From assembly GCA_030407315.1 (NCBI GenBank), contig JALQPE010002362.1:1-64000 (forward strand): DNA of 64,000 bases, in the 5' to 3' direction. The translations under genes were made by a program, and so were the position numbers. The notes beneath the pieces are model-generated. The model was not told where the DNA came from. It was given only the letters and a program-made list of their open reading frames with translations, and did no database searches. Shown piece after piece: positions 34,521-45,970 of this stretch. The stretch is from Asparagopsis taxiformis. Taxonomy: Eukaryota; Rhodophyta; Florideophyceae; Bonnemaisoniales; Bonnemaisoniaceae. The number at the start of each line of letters is the position of its first letter. Positions within the stretch are counted from its first letter, which is position 1.

Positions 34521-35376
34521 GCTGTTGTAACGGGTGTTATGATGGCTCGACAGTCCGTGCGAGATGCGCTTCGACTCGCTGCCGCGCTTCTCGGCTTAAA
34601 AAGCTGCGCTCTTCGCTGTTGCGCGCTTCGGAGAACAGATTGGAGCTTGTATGAGTGAAAGTCGCTTGCGCAAGGCCGGACTGGTGAAATAGATTTGCGC
34701 ATGTTTGTATGTGCGTCGAGGCATGTCTTGCGTAGAAAAAGAGCAGGTTGGAAGACAAGATATAATCGGAAAGGTTGTTATCTGTGACTATTGGTATTGC
34801 TCAACGTTTACAAATCGTGATTTATGCGCGCAATTGGTCCGAGACGATGCGATTTGTTGTCTTGTCTTGTGCTGTGCACGACTTGGCAACTTGAAAGGGG
34901 ATATCGACCAAATAGAAACAAACTTCTCGCGTTCGACATGTTGTTGCCGCTCCAGTCGACTCGCATATCGCCAAGCTAGCGGCGTCCACCCATTCATTAC
35001 CGATGGAACCTGCAGAGAAGACAAGCGCATCGACCGGGTCCGTTCTCTACAACATTTGGAAAACAAACCAAAATATATGTTAAAGTTGGGGAAATATCTC
35101 AGTTTTCGGACTTGGCTCATAATCTGCTCATCACTGATGAGCAGATTATGATCTCTAATGTCTTCTGCATCCGACGTTACGTGCCGTCACGATTTCGCAC
35201 AACTCGACACATGTATATATGACAGTCACTGTCATCACCGTGACAGAATCCACTCATGATGAAGATAGATCAGCTCATCTAGCGCTCAATTCATTCGCCA
35301 AAGCTCTGACATCTCCTACAGATAGACTACAAAACCGCACACCATAACCCACAACAATCTCAGCTCGTCAAACACA
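34521..35376. other. Divergent intergenic region with a 15-bp-arm palindrome
   Basis: It separates the minus-strand Cys-rich gene from the plus-strand Cys-rich array. It carries the palindrome at 35118-35150 and, at about 35,220-35,246, overlapping TGACAGTCACTGTCA-type inverted repeats. No supported coding frame. Confidence 0.5.
35118..35150. promoter_or_regulatory. Perfect palindrome upstream of the Cys-rich array
   Basis: CATAATCTGCTCATC, loop ACT, and the exact mirror. It lies about 230 bases before the first Cys-rich gene. It could be an operator-like site or a small foldback insertion; the sequence alone does not decide. Confidence 0.6.
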
Positions 35377-36105
35377 ATGAGTTCAATCCCATTGTTTTCC
35401 TCCCTCCTCATCTGCCTATCTCTCGCCGCAGCTCAACAGCGCTGCGAACCCGGTTTCTTCCAAACTTTGTCCGGCAATTGCCTACCGTGCCCGCCGGGAA
35501 CCGCGCAGCCGCGGCCCGGACAGAATTCCTGTGTGCCATGTCTCGACACCGAGATTGCGAAGCGAGGGAGTAGAGAGTGCACCTCATGTCCCGTGGATGA
35601 GATCGCCGACAGATCCAAGACAAAGTGTGTTTGCAAAATCGGAACCGGACGAGACTATAACGCCGATTCCCCACAATGCCAGTTATGTCGACCAGGAACT
35701 TTCAACCATAGACCCAGTCATTCAGCTCCATCTTGTGATTACTGCCGACCTGGAACCTTTCAGCCCAAGTCTGGTCAACTAGAGTGCCAGTCTTGTCCCC
35801 GTGGAACCCTCTCGGACTCTGGCGCCATAGCGTGTCAAGAATATCCACCGGGACTGATTGAAACTGGCCGTTACAGAGGCTCATGCCCAGTCGGAGAAGG
35901 CAATGTCCCTTTTCTTTCCAAATGCAGACTGTGTTACAGAGGCTCCTTTCAACCCGATCGAAGGCATCGGTCCATGTGTCTTCCTTGTCCGCCGTTGTCT
36001 GTCTCCAGACGCGGAGCCGCAGAATGCTTCGGTTGTCCTCCTGGACAGGCGGTGATCGGAAGGATTCAAAACGCTACCTCTGCACAGCATGTCTACTGTG
36101 CATAA
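35377..36105 (+). CDS. Secreted TNFR/GCC2-GCC3-like Cys-rich protein 1, 5' part
   Basis: ATG 35377 and signal peptide (LFSSLLICLSLAAA). The mature protein is built of about 40-residue repeats of the kind CxPGxF...C.PCPPG (GNCLPCPPGTAQPRPG, QLCRPGTF, DYCRPGTFQPKSGQ, QSCPRGTL), as in ephrin-receptor-like and TNFR/EGF-like extracellular modules. Similarity to the paralogue at 43.7 kb stops at GQAVIGR (about 36,070) and resumes at 42,421. The gap holds about 290 bp of unmatched sequence and, within it, the complete copia element 36145-42207. Removing copia does not by itself rejoin the gene: the remaining spacer is either an intron or an older insertion. Inferred role: extracellular or cell-surface matrix or recognition protein. 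Confidence 0.75.
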   Translation: MSSIPLFSSLLICLSLAAAQQRCEPGFFQTLSGNCLPCPPGTAQPRPGQNSCVPCLDTEIAKRGSRECTSCPVDEIADRSKTKCVCKIGTGRDYNADSPQCQLCRPGTFNHRPSHSAPSCDYCRPGTFQPKSGQLECQSCPRGTLSDSGAIACQEYPPGLIETGRYRGSCPVGEGNVPFLSKCRLCYRGSFQPDRRHRSMCLPCPPLSVSRRGAAECFGCPPGQAVIGRIQNATSAQHVYCA

Positions 36106-36144
36106 TGGGGTGCTATTGGTCCTATTGGATGATCCATTTATACA

Positions 36145-36596
36145 TGTCGAAATATTGCGGACTTAACTTAATGTAGTATTACTTTAACGTGATGTTACTG
36201 TAAGCTAGTAGTCTGTAATTCACAAGCCCCGCACGCCGGAGCTGGCTCCGGCGGCGTCGAGTCGTTCGATACGTTAACTACATAGGATACGCTCGATCCC
36301 TGCCTCCCAGTCTTGGAAGGCAGAAGAGGGAATTGAGTAAAAACGCGGTCTAGCGACGAAAGCTAGCTCGCTGTTGCTCCCACCCACTTCGTCCCACTTT
36401 CCAGACTTCCTTACCTTCCTTACACTTCCCTTTGCATTCCATAACGTTCCACTGACGCGCGCACACCACTCGAACGTGGGAAGCAACAGCTGACCCTACA
36501 GGTCTGTTGACATACGTTGTTGTCAGTCCCTCTCATAGTGGCTTGGACCGCTATTGGCAACATCCTCTCGCTAACAAAAGGCCGTGCACACCGTCA
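36145..36596 (+). repeat. copia A 5' LTR
   Basis: 452 bases, TG...CA ends. It differs from the 3' LTR by one extra C (AGCCCCGC against AGCCCGC) and a small change at AACGCGGTCTAG against AACGGCTCTAG. Such high identity implies a recent insertion. Confidence 0.95.
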
Positions 36597-36632
36597 ATCC
36601 GGATTTGGTGTCACGACCGCGAGTGATCCGCC

Positions 36633-38145
36633 ATGTCCAACACGCCTAACGCCGCGAAAATAGCTCTCCGCGAGCAACTGATCAAGATGTGTAACGACTG
36701 CGAACCAATCACACCTACAGGTGAAATGTTCCGTTCTGCAGCACATCAAATCCTGACGAGTAATGAAATTGGTTCAGAGAGTCCCCCAGAGATCTTAACT
36801 GCCCGTATTTTGTCACTCATACCCCCACCTAAAAAGCTGTTTGACCAGGAACTATTCGACAATCCTACCTACCCTATGCTACTCCTGAAAGAAGCATCAG
36901 AACTCTATGGATGTCTAAAAATTCCTGAGAGTATCCTCGAACGCGTTGCCCCCGAGATGCTTGAGAATAAGTCATGCAGACTGTTTATCTGGCTTGCTTG
37001 TGTCCATAACCCCTCCGAAAGAATGGTCAATAGATACTTGAGACAATTCTGGAATACACAGAGCATAGTGAACGTCTCTCCTCCTTTGTCAGAAGCGCAT
37101 CCTGTTACTGGAGATGTTGAAACTGCCGCGAACTGCTCGCACTCCTGTTCGCCGATCCGAGCTCAACTCACCTCTCTATTTCGGATCTGATGACAATTCC
37201 TCAGATTACAGTGAAGTTCAAGAAACGCCTGTCGCTAAACCTGAACGCTCATATGTGACCAAACCTAGACGTAGATCCTTCCAAGTATTCGACGGTACTA
37301 CCTCCGCACCTCGCTCAAGGCAGAAAAAGCCTGACGCTAAAAATGGACAGTACAATGACGGAAGCGATTCACACCGAAAGGCATCAGCGGTGTCATCACA
37401 TTTTCGCGACATGAAATTTGACGGATCGAAGGAACAATCTATCAGACGAAGCATCATGGATTACAACATTTGTGCTAGTCAATACGAGTTGACATACGTC
37501 CAAAAGACACGCTTCTTTATCAATGTATTTGACGGAGCAGCACGCATTTTCTTTTGCGATAATACGCACGAGAATATGAGCTTCGATGAGCTTGCTAAAG
37601 TTATGAGCGAAGAGTACGACAATGATGCACGACAATTGTCACTACTCACAGAGCTAAGCACTATCACGTACGAGAAGATGTCCAAGAAGATAGAGTCTTC
37701 CGACCCTGATGTTGTGTTATCTAAACTAGTTGACACAATCAACTCTCTCTCCCCACAATGTCCACCAGCATTCAGAAGAGACGAGAACAAATCTCACTTC
37801 TTGAGACAAGCTGTCATTCGACAACCCTGGGCTGAGAATGCTATATCCGAAATTACAACGGTCGGCTACAACTTCAACAAGTTCGTAACTTCACTTCGAG
37901 TCAAGATGCAATTGTACGAAGAGAAGAAATCGTTGGAACCCGAAACGGAGACCTTGTACCAAAGGTATGGCCGAAAACCATCACAAGTATCGCGCCGCAC
38001 AAACCCGTACGACACACAGCGTCCAATGCCAAGCCTCAAAGGGAGGAAGAACAAGAATCCCCTTGACAGTGATGGAAGACGTATGTTGTGTAAATTGTGC
38101 GATGGTGACGACCACTTCGCCGAGATTGTGATGAGAGAAACATGA
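36633..38145 (+). pseudogene. copia A gag
   Basis: ATG 36633 (MSNTPNAAKIAL). The frame ends at 37190 and continues in an overlapping frame (37114-38145), so one frame change lies around 37,120-37,180. The second part has the gag core (FDGSKEQSIRRSIMDYN, FDELAKVMSEEYDND) and a zinc-knuckle-like CKLCDGDDHFAEI in which the last Cys is not seen in this frame. Known role: capsid of the virus-like particle. Confidence 0.75.
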
Positions 38146-39990
38146 GAAGAGCCGTTAGAACGCAACTTCTCAAAGGTGTCCCTGCCGTGACCCTCCTCTC
38201 AAGCCTCGTCTCGAATTATGAGAAGACCAGCCCCGCACAAGATCAGGCGGAATACTCAAGTTCGAGCCCGATAGACGAACCCGAACTAAGAATGTTTGAC
38301 AGCCTCGAAACCGATCCCGTTGACATGACGGACAATGCCGAGGCAGACAACATCTTAGCGGAAGCTATCGACAGTAGTCGTGCTGTCAACCACTTTTCAT
38401 TGGCCACTGCACCCACCGTTGGTAACCCTAACAGCACTGTCATACCTGACATCAACTGGGTGGATCAACCTGGGGTGGTAAATTTTCATTAAGGCGTCGC
38501 GATTCCTCGTCTCACCGACGACGCCATAATTGGGACGACTTATCCCACCGGACAACGATCCCGAGACGCAAAGAGTACAAATACTATGACCGTAATACGG
38601 TTGAGATACCTATATGTGTATCTGAGTTCTCACGTACATCGAAATGTTCAAACCAGAACGCATTTTGTATCGATACTGGAGCGCCCTGCTCAGTAATTGG
38701 TCTCCCTGAGGCCAGGAAACTTGCAACAGTGTGAGAAGAAGATTGAGAATGACCACTTCTCACCACCGTTTTCGTTTTGCATACGACTTTCCAGTCACTT
38801 GGACAACTATCAATTCCACTTGCTACTCCTCCCGGAATTTCCCCGATACATGTCAAGATGGATGTCATTAATGCTGATATCCCAGCTTTACTTGGTCTTG
38901 ATGTACTTGACCGACATAACATGTACCTTGACACTGTCACAAACCAACTTGTGAAATGCACGACGATTGATAACCCCAAACACCAAAGCCATCACGTCAT
39001 AAGAGATTGGTCTGTACCTGTCACGCGCTACAATGGTCATGTCTATGCCAGCATGGGTACGCCAACATTGACTTTCTTTGGAAGAGTGCAACTTGAGAAA
39101 TTACATCGCCAATTCTGTCATCCCTCTGCAGACAAGTTATACCGATTGCTTAAACGCGGTAAACCAGAAAAGACAACGACAGAAACGCTCAAGATTCTAG
39201 AAGACACTACTAACGCTGCGATCCCTGTCAGAGAATCCAACCCGCGCCAACACGTTTCCGTGTTGCATTTGGAGCTGAACATGTGAAGTTTAATGAAGAA
39301 CTCCTTATGGATATTATGTATCTAGACGGACGACCCGTACTGCATATCGTTGATGCAGGAACGCACTTCAGCGCTGCACGCTTCTTACCAGACGTAAGCG
39401 TCAATACAATTTGGTCCACATTGGTCGATTGTTGGTTTGTATCTATACAGGTCTACCAAACAAAATCCTTGTCGACCAAGGAACCTCTTTCGGACAGCCA
39501 TTCGTTCAACTTGCCCGTGCCTCAGAAGTACAAGTGAACAGAACAGGTGTGGAAGCACATTCTAGTCTTAGTATTTGTGAGAGATACCATCAACCACTGC
39601 GAAACATATCCGCAAACTCAAGATTGCATGCCCCAACGTCCCGCAGAGATGTTACTATCTCTATCCGTTCATGCGATGAACAATACGCTTGGGCCTGAAG
39701 GACTAGTACCAGTCGCACTTGTCTTTGGCGAATATCCCCCATTCAGTACTGAATGAGCCACCTTCTCCGCGACTATCACTTGTCAGTAGAGCTAAAGTCG
39801 CTGAAGAGGCACGCAAAGAAATGGAACAGCAGATGGCACGCCTGCGTATTGCAAGAGCCCTTCGCCATCAGCGCCCGCCTCCGCTCACGTAACATTTGAA
39901 CCCGGTCAGAAAGTGTTAGTGTGGAGAGAAAAAGTTGATTGCGAATCGAATAGGAGAATGGAAAGGACCCTATACTGTCACTACTGTTGA
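38142..39990 (+). pseudogene. copia A protease and integrase, frame-broken
   Basis: FCIDTGAPCSVIG (about 38,662-38,700) is the protease active site and ALLGLDVLDRHN its C-terminal block. LHRQFCHPSADKLY and CDPCQRIQP give the HHCC zinc site. LHIVDAGTHFSAARF, ILVDQGTSFGQPF and ICERYHQPLR carry the integrase D, D and E. These blocks lie in alternating frames, so at least four frame changes occur. No single open frame covers the protein. Confidence 0.75.
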
Positions 39991-40164
39991 CAGAGAGAAA
40001 AACTCATATACGTCAGAGACTGTGACATAGGACCTGCCCGTCCATTCGGCATTGCACAGGTTAAACTATACCTGACACCCACGGAAGCCGCTGACACATT
40101 CCTTACTCAAATCCATTCGGCATTCAAGACATTCAAGTCATGCGACGAACTAAGCGATACGTTC

Positions 40165-41697
40165 ATGACGGAAATTATCTCCCCTACGGATAATCGATGT
40201 CACACACCGGAAATGAACGAAGCTAAACGCAGAGAAATACGAGACCTAATCGCCCGAGGCACTTTCAAGGTAATACTGCGCAGCGAAATACCGCCTGACG
40301 CAAATGTACTACCCGGTCGTTTTGTTCTCTGTATCAAGTCAACAGCTGACGGAAAAGTCAAACATAAAGCCCGCTATGTCATTGGTGGACACCGTGACAA
40401 GCTGAAAGACATAATGGTTCACACGACACAAACTGTGCAACCGTCTTCAATTCGCATGCTTCTTTCAGTTGCCGCGATTTGCCACTTTGATGTATGGACA
40501 TCTGATGTCCGACAAGCTTATTTACAGTCAGCTGAACCCTTGTCACGAGACATTTTTATCAAGAATCCCGTGCCAGAGTTTGAACTTACACGTTCGCAAG
40601 GCCTGAAGCTGCTACGCCCTCTGTATGGTTTATGTGAATCAGGTGATATGTGGCATAGCACCCTAGATGCGCACCACCGTGACAGACTCAACATGCGTCC
40701 TACACGTTCTGATCCAGCGCTGTTCTACAGATACAAGGATGGAAAGCTTATCGGAATGTCAGGCATATATGTGGACGACATGCTACGAGCTGGAAATGAT
40801 ATATTCAAGAATTCTTGTTTTGCTACTTCAGAATCATTTGAGATGTCTGATGACGAAGTCCCACCTTGTCGCTTCACTGGTTTCAAACTATCTACTACCG
40901 CAGATGGTCATATTGAAATCAATCAAAGCGAATATTGTAGTATGCTGAAGCCGATGCCAGCCGACTCCTCTTATAACACACTGTGTTCAGTGCGTATGAA
41001 ATTGGCCTGGCTAGCTCACAGTAGACCCGATGCCCTCTACGAGATTTCGCAATTGACACAAATTACGTGTCAGAGATTCGAAGAATCTAAGCGAGAAGTC
41101 ATCCGAAGAGCCAACAAGCTAATCAAGTTTGTCAAAGAGAACGATGTTTGTATCCGTTTCCGACACTTAAGAAAGACACACTCAAGATCATTGGTTTTTT
41201 CCGACGCATCCTTTGCTAGCAACTATGATTGCACATCACATCTGGGATATATTATCTTTATTGCAGATGATACAAATCAAGTGATACCACTACAGTTCAA
41301 ATCGTACAAAGCCCGAAGAGTAACACGCTCTGTAATGGCCGCAGAACTTATTGCATTCAGTGATTTGTTTGATGCATCATACACCCTTGCCAATGAGTTA
41401 AGGACTCTACTTCCACAGCGCAATAAACCACTGAAACTATTCACGGATTCAAAGTCATTGTTTGACGTCATCTCTAAAGGCACTCGCACATCAGAGAAGC
41501 GTCTAATGATTGATGTTGCTTGCGCCCGAGAAGGTTTTAAGAAGGGAGAAATTTCTGATATTGGCTTTGTCCGTAGCGGACATAACATCGCTGACGGTCT
41601 TACAAAGGCGATGAACCAGTCATCTATGCTACAGTGTTACGGCGAGCCAAACTGGAAGTTAATCCGGAGCAATGGATTGTACGCTCTCCTCTCCTGA
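40165..41697 (+). CDS. copia A reverse transcriptase and RNase H
   Basis: An intact frame of 510 residues. KARYVIGGHRDK, DVRQAYLQS, YGLCESGDMW and the active site YVDDM define copia reverse transcriptase. VFSDASFAS, SVMAAELIAFSD and LFTDSKSLFD give the RNase H acidic residues, and GHNIADGLTKAM is the typical copia C-terminal block. The true protein begins upstream as part of the polyprotein; ATG 40165 is only the first Met in this frame. Confidence 0.9.
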   Translation: MTEIISPTDNRCHTPEMNEAKRREIRDLIARGTFKVILRSEIPPDANVLPGRFVLCIKSTADGKVKHKARYVIGGHRDKLKDIMVHTTQTVQPSSIRMLLSVAAICHFDVWTSDVRQAYLQSAEPLSRDIFIKNPVPEFELTRSQGLKLLRPLYGLCESGDMWHSTLDAHHRDRLNMRPTRSDPALFYRYKDGKLIGMSGIYVDDMLRAGNDIFKNSCFATSESFEMSDDEVPPCRFTGFKLSTTADGHIEINQSEYCSMLKPMPADSSYNTLCSVRMKLAWLAHSRPDALYEISQLTQITCQRFEESKREVIRRANKLIKFVKENDVCIRFRHLRKTHSRSLVFSDASFASNYDCTSHLGYIIFIADDTNQVIPLQFKSYKARRVTRSVMAAELIAFSDLFDASYTLANELRTLLPQRNKPLKLFTDSKSLFDVISKGTRTSEKRLMIDVACAREGFKKGEISDIGFVRSGHNIADGLTKAMNQSSMLQCYGEPNWKLIRSNGLYALLS

Positions 41698-41757
41698 AGA
41701 CAACTGAATACGGAACCTATGTAATTGAATCGACCGACTCCATTGCGAATGGAGGAG

Positions 41758-42207
41758 TGTCGAAATATTGCGGACTTAACTTAATGTAGTATTACTTTAA
41801 CGTGATGTTACTGTAAGCTAGTAGTCTGTAATTCACAAGCCCGCACGCCGGAGCTGGCTCCGGCGGCGTCGAGTCGTTCGATACGTTAACTACATAGGAT
41901 ACGCTCGATCCCTGCCTCCCAGTCTTGGAAGGCAGAAGAGGGAATTGAGTAAAAACGGCTCTAGCGACGAAAGCTAGCTCGCTGTTGCTCCCACCCACTT
42001 CGTCCCACTTTCCAGACTTCCTTACCTTCCTTACACTTCCCTTTGCATTCCATAACGTTCCACTGACGCGCGCACACCACTCGAACGTGGGAAGCAACAG
42101 CTGACCCTACAGGTCTGTTGACATACGTTGTTGTCAGTCCCTCTCATAGTGGCTTGGACCGCTATTGGCAACATCCTCTCGCTAACAAAAGGCCGTGCAC
42201 ACCGTCA
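41758..42207 (+). repeat. copia A 3' LTR
   Basis: 450 bases, TG...CA ends, nearly identical to the 5' LTR, followed by the ATACA duplication at 42208-42212. Confidence 0.95.
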
Positions 42208-42420
42208 ATACAGCCTATTTCTATTTCGCGCGACAGTAATTTCCGTTTATCGGACGCTATCGGGTATCCGAATATTGACTCTATTGCCCATTTCATCATC
42301 CTCATTCCAGCATATTTGGCTAAGCTATACGTATCTATATAGGCGATTAGTGAGGCAGTGAGAGTAAAGGAGGCAAGCGTTTCACTACTTTTTCTTGCCC
42401 GAACGTAAACCGGCGAAGCA

Positions 42421-43008
42421 GGAGAAAGCAAGACTACCTGCGGAATCTGTCCGCCAGGAACGTACTATTCAAGTTCGCGAAAATGTCTCCCGTGTCCGCC
42501 CAATTCGTTCCAACCATACGAGAACGTGCGCTCCGCTTGTTTCACGTGCGCCACAAACGAATTCGCTATGGAAGGCGCCAAGAAATGTGTTCGATGTGAT
42601 TCGGAGCAAGGATTGATGCGCAATGGACGATGCGCTCGTTGTAACATCAACTTTTACTACAATAGAAATTCTTTCTCTTGCGTCAAGTGTGAGTTTAACA
42701 GCTTCAATACCGGTGCTGTAAGAGATGTGTGTCCGCAGTGCCCAACCTGCTCACCGTGTCGACCCTGCACAACTTGTCCAATAGGGACACTGTTGAGGGA
42801 AGGTACAACTCGTTGCAAACTATGCCCGCCAGGCCATGCAGCCATGAAAGACGGAAAATGCGGTCAGTGCCCACCTGGAATGGAATATCGCCCCTATAAT
42901 GGGGGATGTTCTAGATGTTTCGGAGGGATTCAACCATTTCCGAATATCATGGAATACTGCCATGAATGTCCATATGGCATGAGACCGAATCGTGAGAGAA
43001 CTGAATGA
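42421..43008 (+). CDS. Secreted Cys-rich protein 1, 3' part
   Basis: From 42421 the frame reads TTCGICPPGTYYSS, CLPCPPNSFQP, CFTCATNEF, LMRNGRCARCN and ends at 43008 with CPYGMRPNRERTE. It matches residue for residue in pattern the C-terminal half of the paralogue at 44,390-44,982. It has no start codon or signal peptide of its own, so I infer it is the 3' part of the gene beginning at 35377. A preceding GCGAAGCAG could be a splice acceptor. Confidence 0.7.
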   Translation, partial: GESKTTCGICPPGTYYSSSRKCLPCPPNSFQPYENVRSACFTCATNEFAMEGAKKCVRCDSEQGLMRNGRCARCNINFYYNRNSFSCVKCEFNSFNTGAVRDVCPQCPTCSPCRPCTTCPIGTLLREGTTRCKLCPPGHAAMKDGKCGQCPPGMEYRPYNGGCSRCFGGIQPFPNIMEYCHECPYGMRPNRERTE

Positions 43009-43691
43009 GTTCCGCGTTAGAATACTGTGATTTATTGAGCTGCGAATGGAGCAATCGAGCGAATATTCACTAGCGAGGATCTCAAGGTACTATAGACATA
43101 GTCATGTGTTTGGACAAATGGACTGGTAGATTGTAGAGAAGAGTACTCTGGAGTACCATCGTTTTAGCTGTGTTGTGGGTATACTTCAGTTTCCGGAAAA
43201 GTGTGACACGGTCTCTACATGGAATTGACAGAACACTTGATTCGAAATGCGTAGTATAGCCTAGACGCTAGACGTGTAAGTTGTGCTGGCGTCATATGCA
43301 GGCAGAGAACATGAGCTAAAATAGTGAGATTGCCGGATGACTTGGATGGTATCAGTCGATTACACGAGTTTCTGAAGAAGACTGTCCAAGAAACCGACTT
43401 GTTGGGAAAAATATCTCTCATACTATTTGCATCCGAATAGTCGCCTTCTCGTCACGCGCAAGGACAACAATGCAAAGTGGTGCTACTATCCAACACGGGA
43501 GGAAATGAGTCTATCTTTAAATGTGCACTACGTGACAAACCGCACTCGCACAGCAAAATCTTATGATCCACCCGCATAACATTTTCCCTCTGTTGATCAA
43601 AAATCTGTAGCGTCGACCATTCAGCTCTGAAGCGTTCTTACAAATCAATAGAGCGCAATGGTAAAGACAACACAACCCTAGGCAAATCGCA
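43009..43691. other. Intergenic within the Cys-rich array
   Basis: Nothing recognised. It is the natural spacer between Cys-rich genes 1 and 2 and should hold the promoter of gene 2. Confidence 0.4.
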
Positions 43692-44982
43692 ATGATTCCT
43701 TTCACACTCACCTCATCCATCCTCTTCCTGCTTTCTATCGCTCTGGCAGCTTCTCTACAACCATGCCAGCCAGGCTTCTTCACCACTTCAACCGGAGATT
43801 GCAGACCTTGTCCGCCTGGTACTTCCCAGCCGCAAGCCGGGCAGATCTCATGCACACCATGTCTTAACACTGAGATTGCAGAGGCGGGGAGTAGCAAATG
43901 CACTCCATGTGGGGTGAATGAAATTGCGCACACATCAAAAAGAGAATGTATATGCAAGAAAGGAGCCGCCAAAAGAGGAAGAAGCACACAATGTGAATTG
44001 TGTCCACCAGGAACATTTAATGAAAGGTTTTCAGGCGGTCGCTCTTCATATTGCCGACAATGTGAGTTAGGATACTTTCAATCTGAGCCTGGTCAACCAA
44101 GATGCAATTCTTGTGTTGGAAACAGTTTCTCGAAGAAAAATGGTCGAGCATGTATCAAATGCCCACGTGGACAATCGCTCATCGGAAAAAAGTGTGGCAC
44201 ATGTCCACCCGGGGCTTTTCTATAAAGAATATCGCGGAGGCTGTGTGAAGTGCTATGCAAATACTTTTAAACCAGAAGAAGGCCTGGGTCCATGTATTCC
44301 ATGTCCGGGAATACCACGCTCTCAAAGAGGAGCAGTAGAATGCCCGAGTTGTCCACCCGGACAAGCCATCCTAGAAAGGGACGGAAACACGACTTGTGGA
44401 ACTTGTCCGCCGGGAACCTTCCGTTCGGATTTCGGAAAATGCACTCCATGTCCTCCGAATTCGTTCCAGCCAAATGAGAACATCGGTTTCCGCATGCTTC
44501 ACATGCGCCACCAACGCATTTTCAAAGAGGGGCGCCACAGAGTGCATCACGTGCGGTCAGGATGAGGGGCTGATGCGAAATGGAAGTTGTGCTCGATGCA
44601 AGGCTAACTTTTTTATGATAGATCGTCGTTCTCGTGTATACCATGTAGCTTTAATCACGTCAGCACAGGTGCCTTATACGATGTTCTTGTGTGTAATCCA
44701 TGCCGATTTTGCCCGCCGTGTATTCCCTGCACTCGTTGTCCGGTTGGCACTATTGTGAGGGACGGTAGTGGTCGTTGTGAGGAATGTCCGACTGGTGAGG
44801 CGGCAATGAGCAATGGAGAGTGTGGAAAATGTCAAGCTGGAATGTATTATAATGCGAATGATGGGATTTGTGAAACCTGTTTTACAGGGATTCGACCCGT
44901 TCCGAGCATCGAAAACTTTTGTGCTTTTTGTCCTGAAGGAACGAGAGAAAATCGTGCTAGAACTGAATGTATTCCGCTATAG
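43692..44982 (+). CDS. Secreted TNFR/GCC2-GCC3-like Cys-rich protein 2
   Basis: ATG 43692, signal peptide (LTSSILFLLSIALAA), then about nine Cys-rich modules (PCQPGFF, PCPPGTSQPQAGQ, LCPPGTFNERF, ELGYFQSEPGQP, TCPPGTF, CFTCATNAF, CPVGTI). This is the most complete member of the array. The frame breaks three times, each at a T run: 44216-44219 (one T too many), 44487-44489 (one too many) and 44609-44614 (one too few). At each break the homologous reading continues at once in the next frame. I therefore list it as one gene of about 430 residues; decay of a pseudogene is the alternative. Its neighbours are paralogues with the same orientation, so it arose by tandem duplication. Inferred location: outside the cell. 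Confidence 0.7.
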
Positions 44983-45970
44983 ACTAACCTTGAAACAGAC
45001 ATTACACAGGAGTCAGGGATCAAATGAACTATGGTAAATTTTTCATGCTGTTCTGTCCGTGTGATTTTCTAGCCTCATCATTTCCTCGAGTGCGAGCTAA
45101 CAATCTTTTCGCGAAAAACATTGGTGTTTGGCGGAGACTTGGGTTCCCATCCGGCCACAAAAGCAGCTATGATTGGATAGACATGCATTTGAACTAGTCA
45201 AAGCTTTTCTGGATTGAGAAACTCTGAAGATGTCACCAGCAAAGAAAATAACGGGAGAGCTGGCTACGACTGGCGCCAATCTGACGCCAAACAGAGATTT
45301 GAAGGTATACTTGACAAAAAGACGAAGCAGATACTCTGTAGTTTACACAGCGTGACAGTTGCGGAGATTGTGCATGGTTGGCATGATCCGTTCATGAGCG
45401 ATGAGGGCACTGCAAGAGTGCCATACAGCGCTCCAGTAGACCATCTTTAAAATTTTAGAATAATATGGCGGGTGACAGCGACATGGAAGCGCGTCGTGCG
45501 GGGAACATATGGCGGAAGGTTATCGGTCGAATGATCGAGATAGTCAAGCGCAGTGGGAGTGTTCTTGTCACTCAGAATAGATCGATCTCTTCGATGATCG
45601 CAAAAGGGAGGCGTGACTTCTTTTCCGATGAAATTCAAGTCATCGTAGGATAGGACGAGGTGTCTTTCGGAAAGTATCTGAATCACCTTACACAGCGAGC
45701 GAGTACTCACATCTGGAACTCGCCAATTTCGTAATCTCGTCAATTCATATTCCATACTGCATCCGAATCTCAAGTAGATATCACAACTTCTCGGTGCTAC
45801 AAACAGAAATATTGTAATGGAAGACAACATACCGACGTGACATCTTGAGCTAATCCATCCTGCCAATTACGTAGTTTCCTCATCACATTGCCCGTGTCTA
45901 CAGTTCTATACAACGATTCAGAGCAAAACGACCTCTGTAATCACCCCATCATCAGTACCTGCTTACCACC
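44983..45970. other. Intergenic within the Cys-rich array
   Basis: No supported gene. Open frames on both strands around 45,214-45,866 do not resemble proteins I know and lack paralogues in the window. Confidence 0.4.

Larger units (their letters stand above)
36145..42207 (+). mobile_element. Complete Ty1/copia LTR retrotransposon (copia A)
   Basis: LTRs at 36145-36596 and 41758-42207 begin TGTCGA and end CCGTCA, and differ by only a few bases. The 5-bp target duplication ATACA is present at 36140-36144 and 42208-42212. A primer-binding-site candidate TGGTGTCACGACC starts at 36606, ten bases after the 5' LTR; a purine tract (GGAGGAG, 41751-41757) precedes the 3' LTR. Inside, gag, protease, integrase and RT/RNase H follow in copia order on the plus strand, with several frame breaks. 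Confidence 0.95.

Noticed and set aside
34705..35151. A plus-strand gene of 148 codons upstream of the Cys-rich array
   Set aside because: No motif, no signal peptide, and the frame runs through the palindrome region; composition is not different from the flanks.
45214..45866. Open frames on both strands between Cys-rich genes 2 and 3
   Set aside because: No similarity to the paralogues or to any family that I recognise; most likely chance frames.
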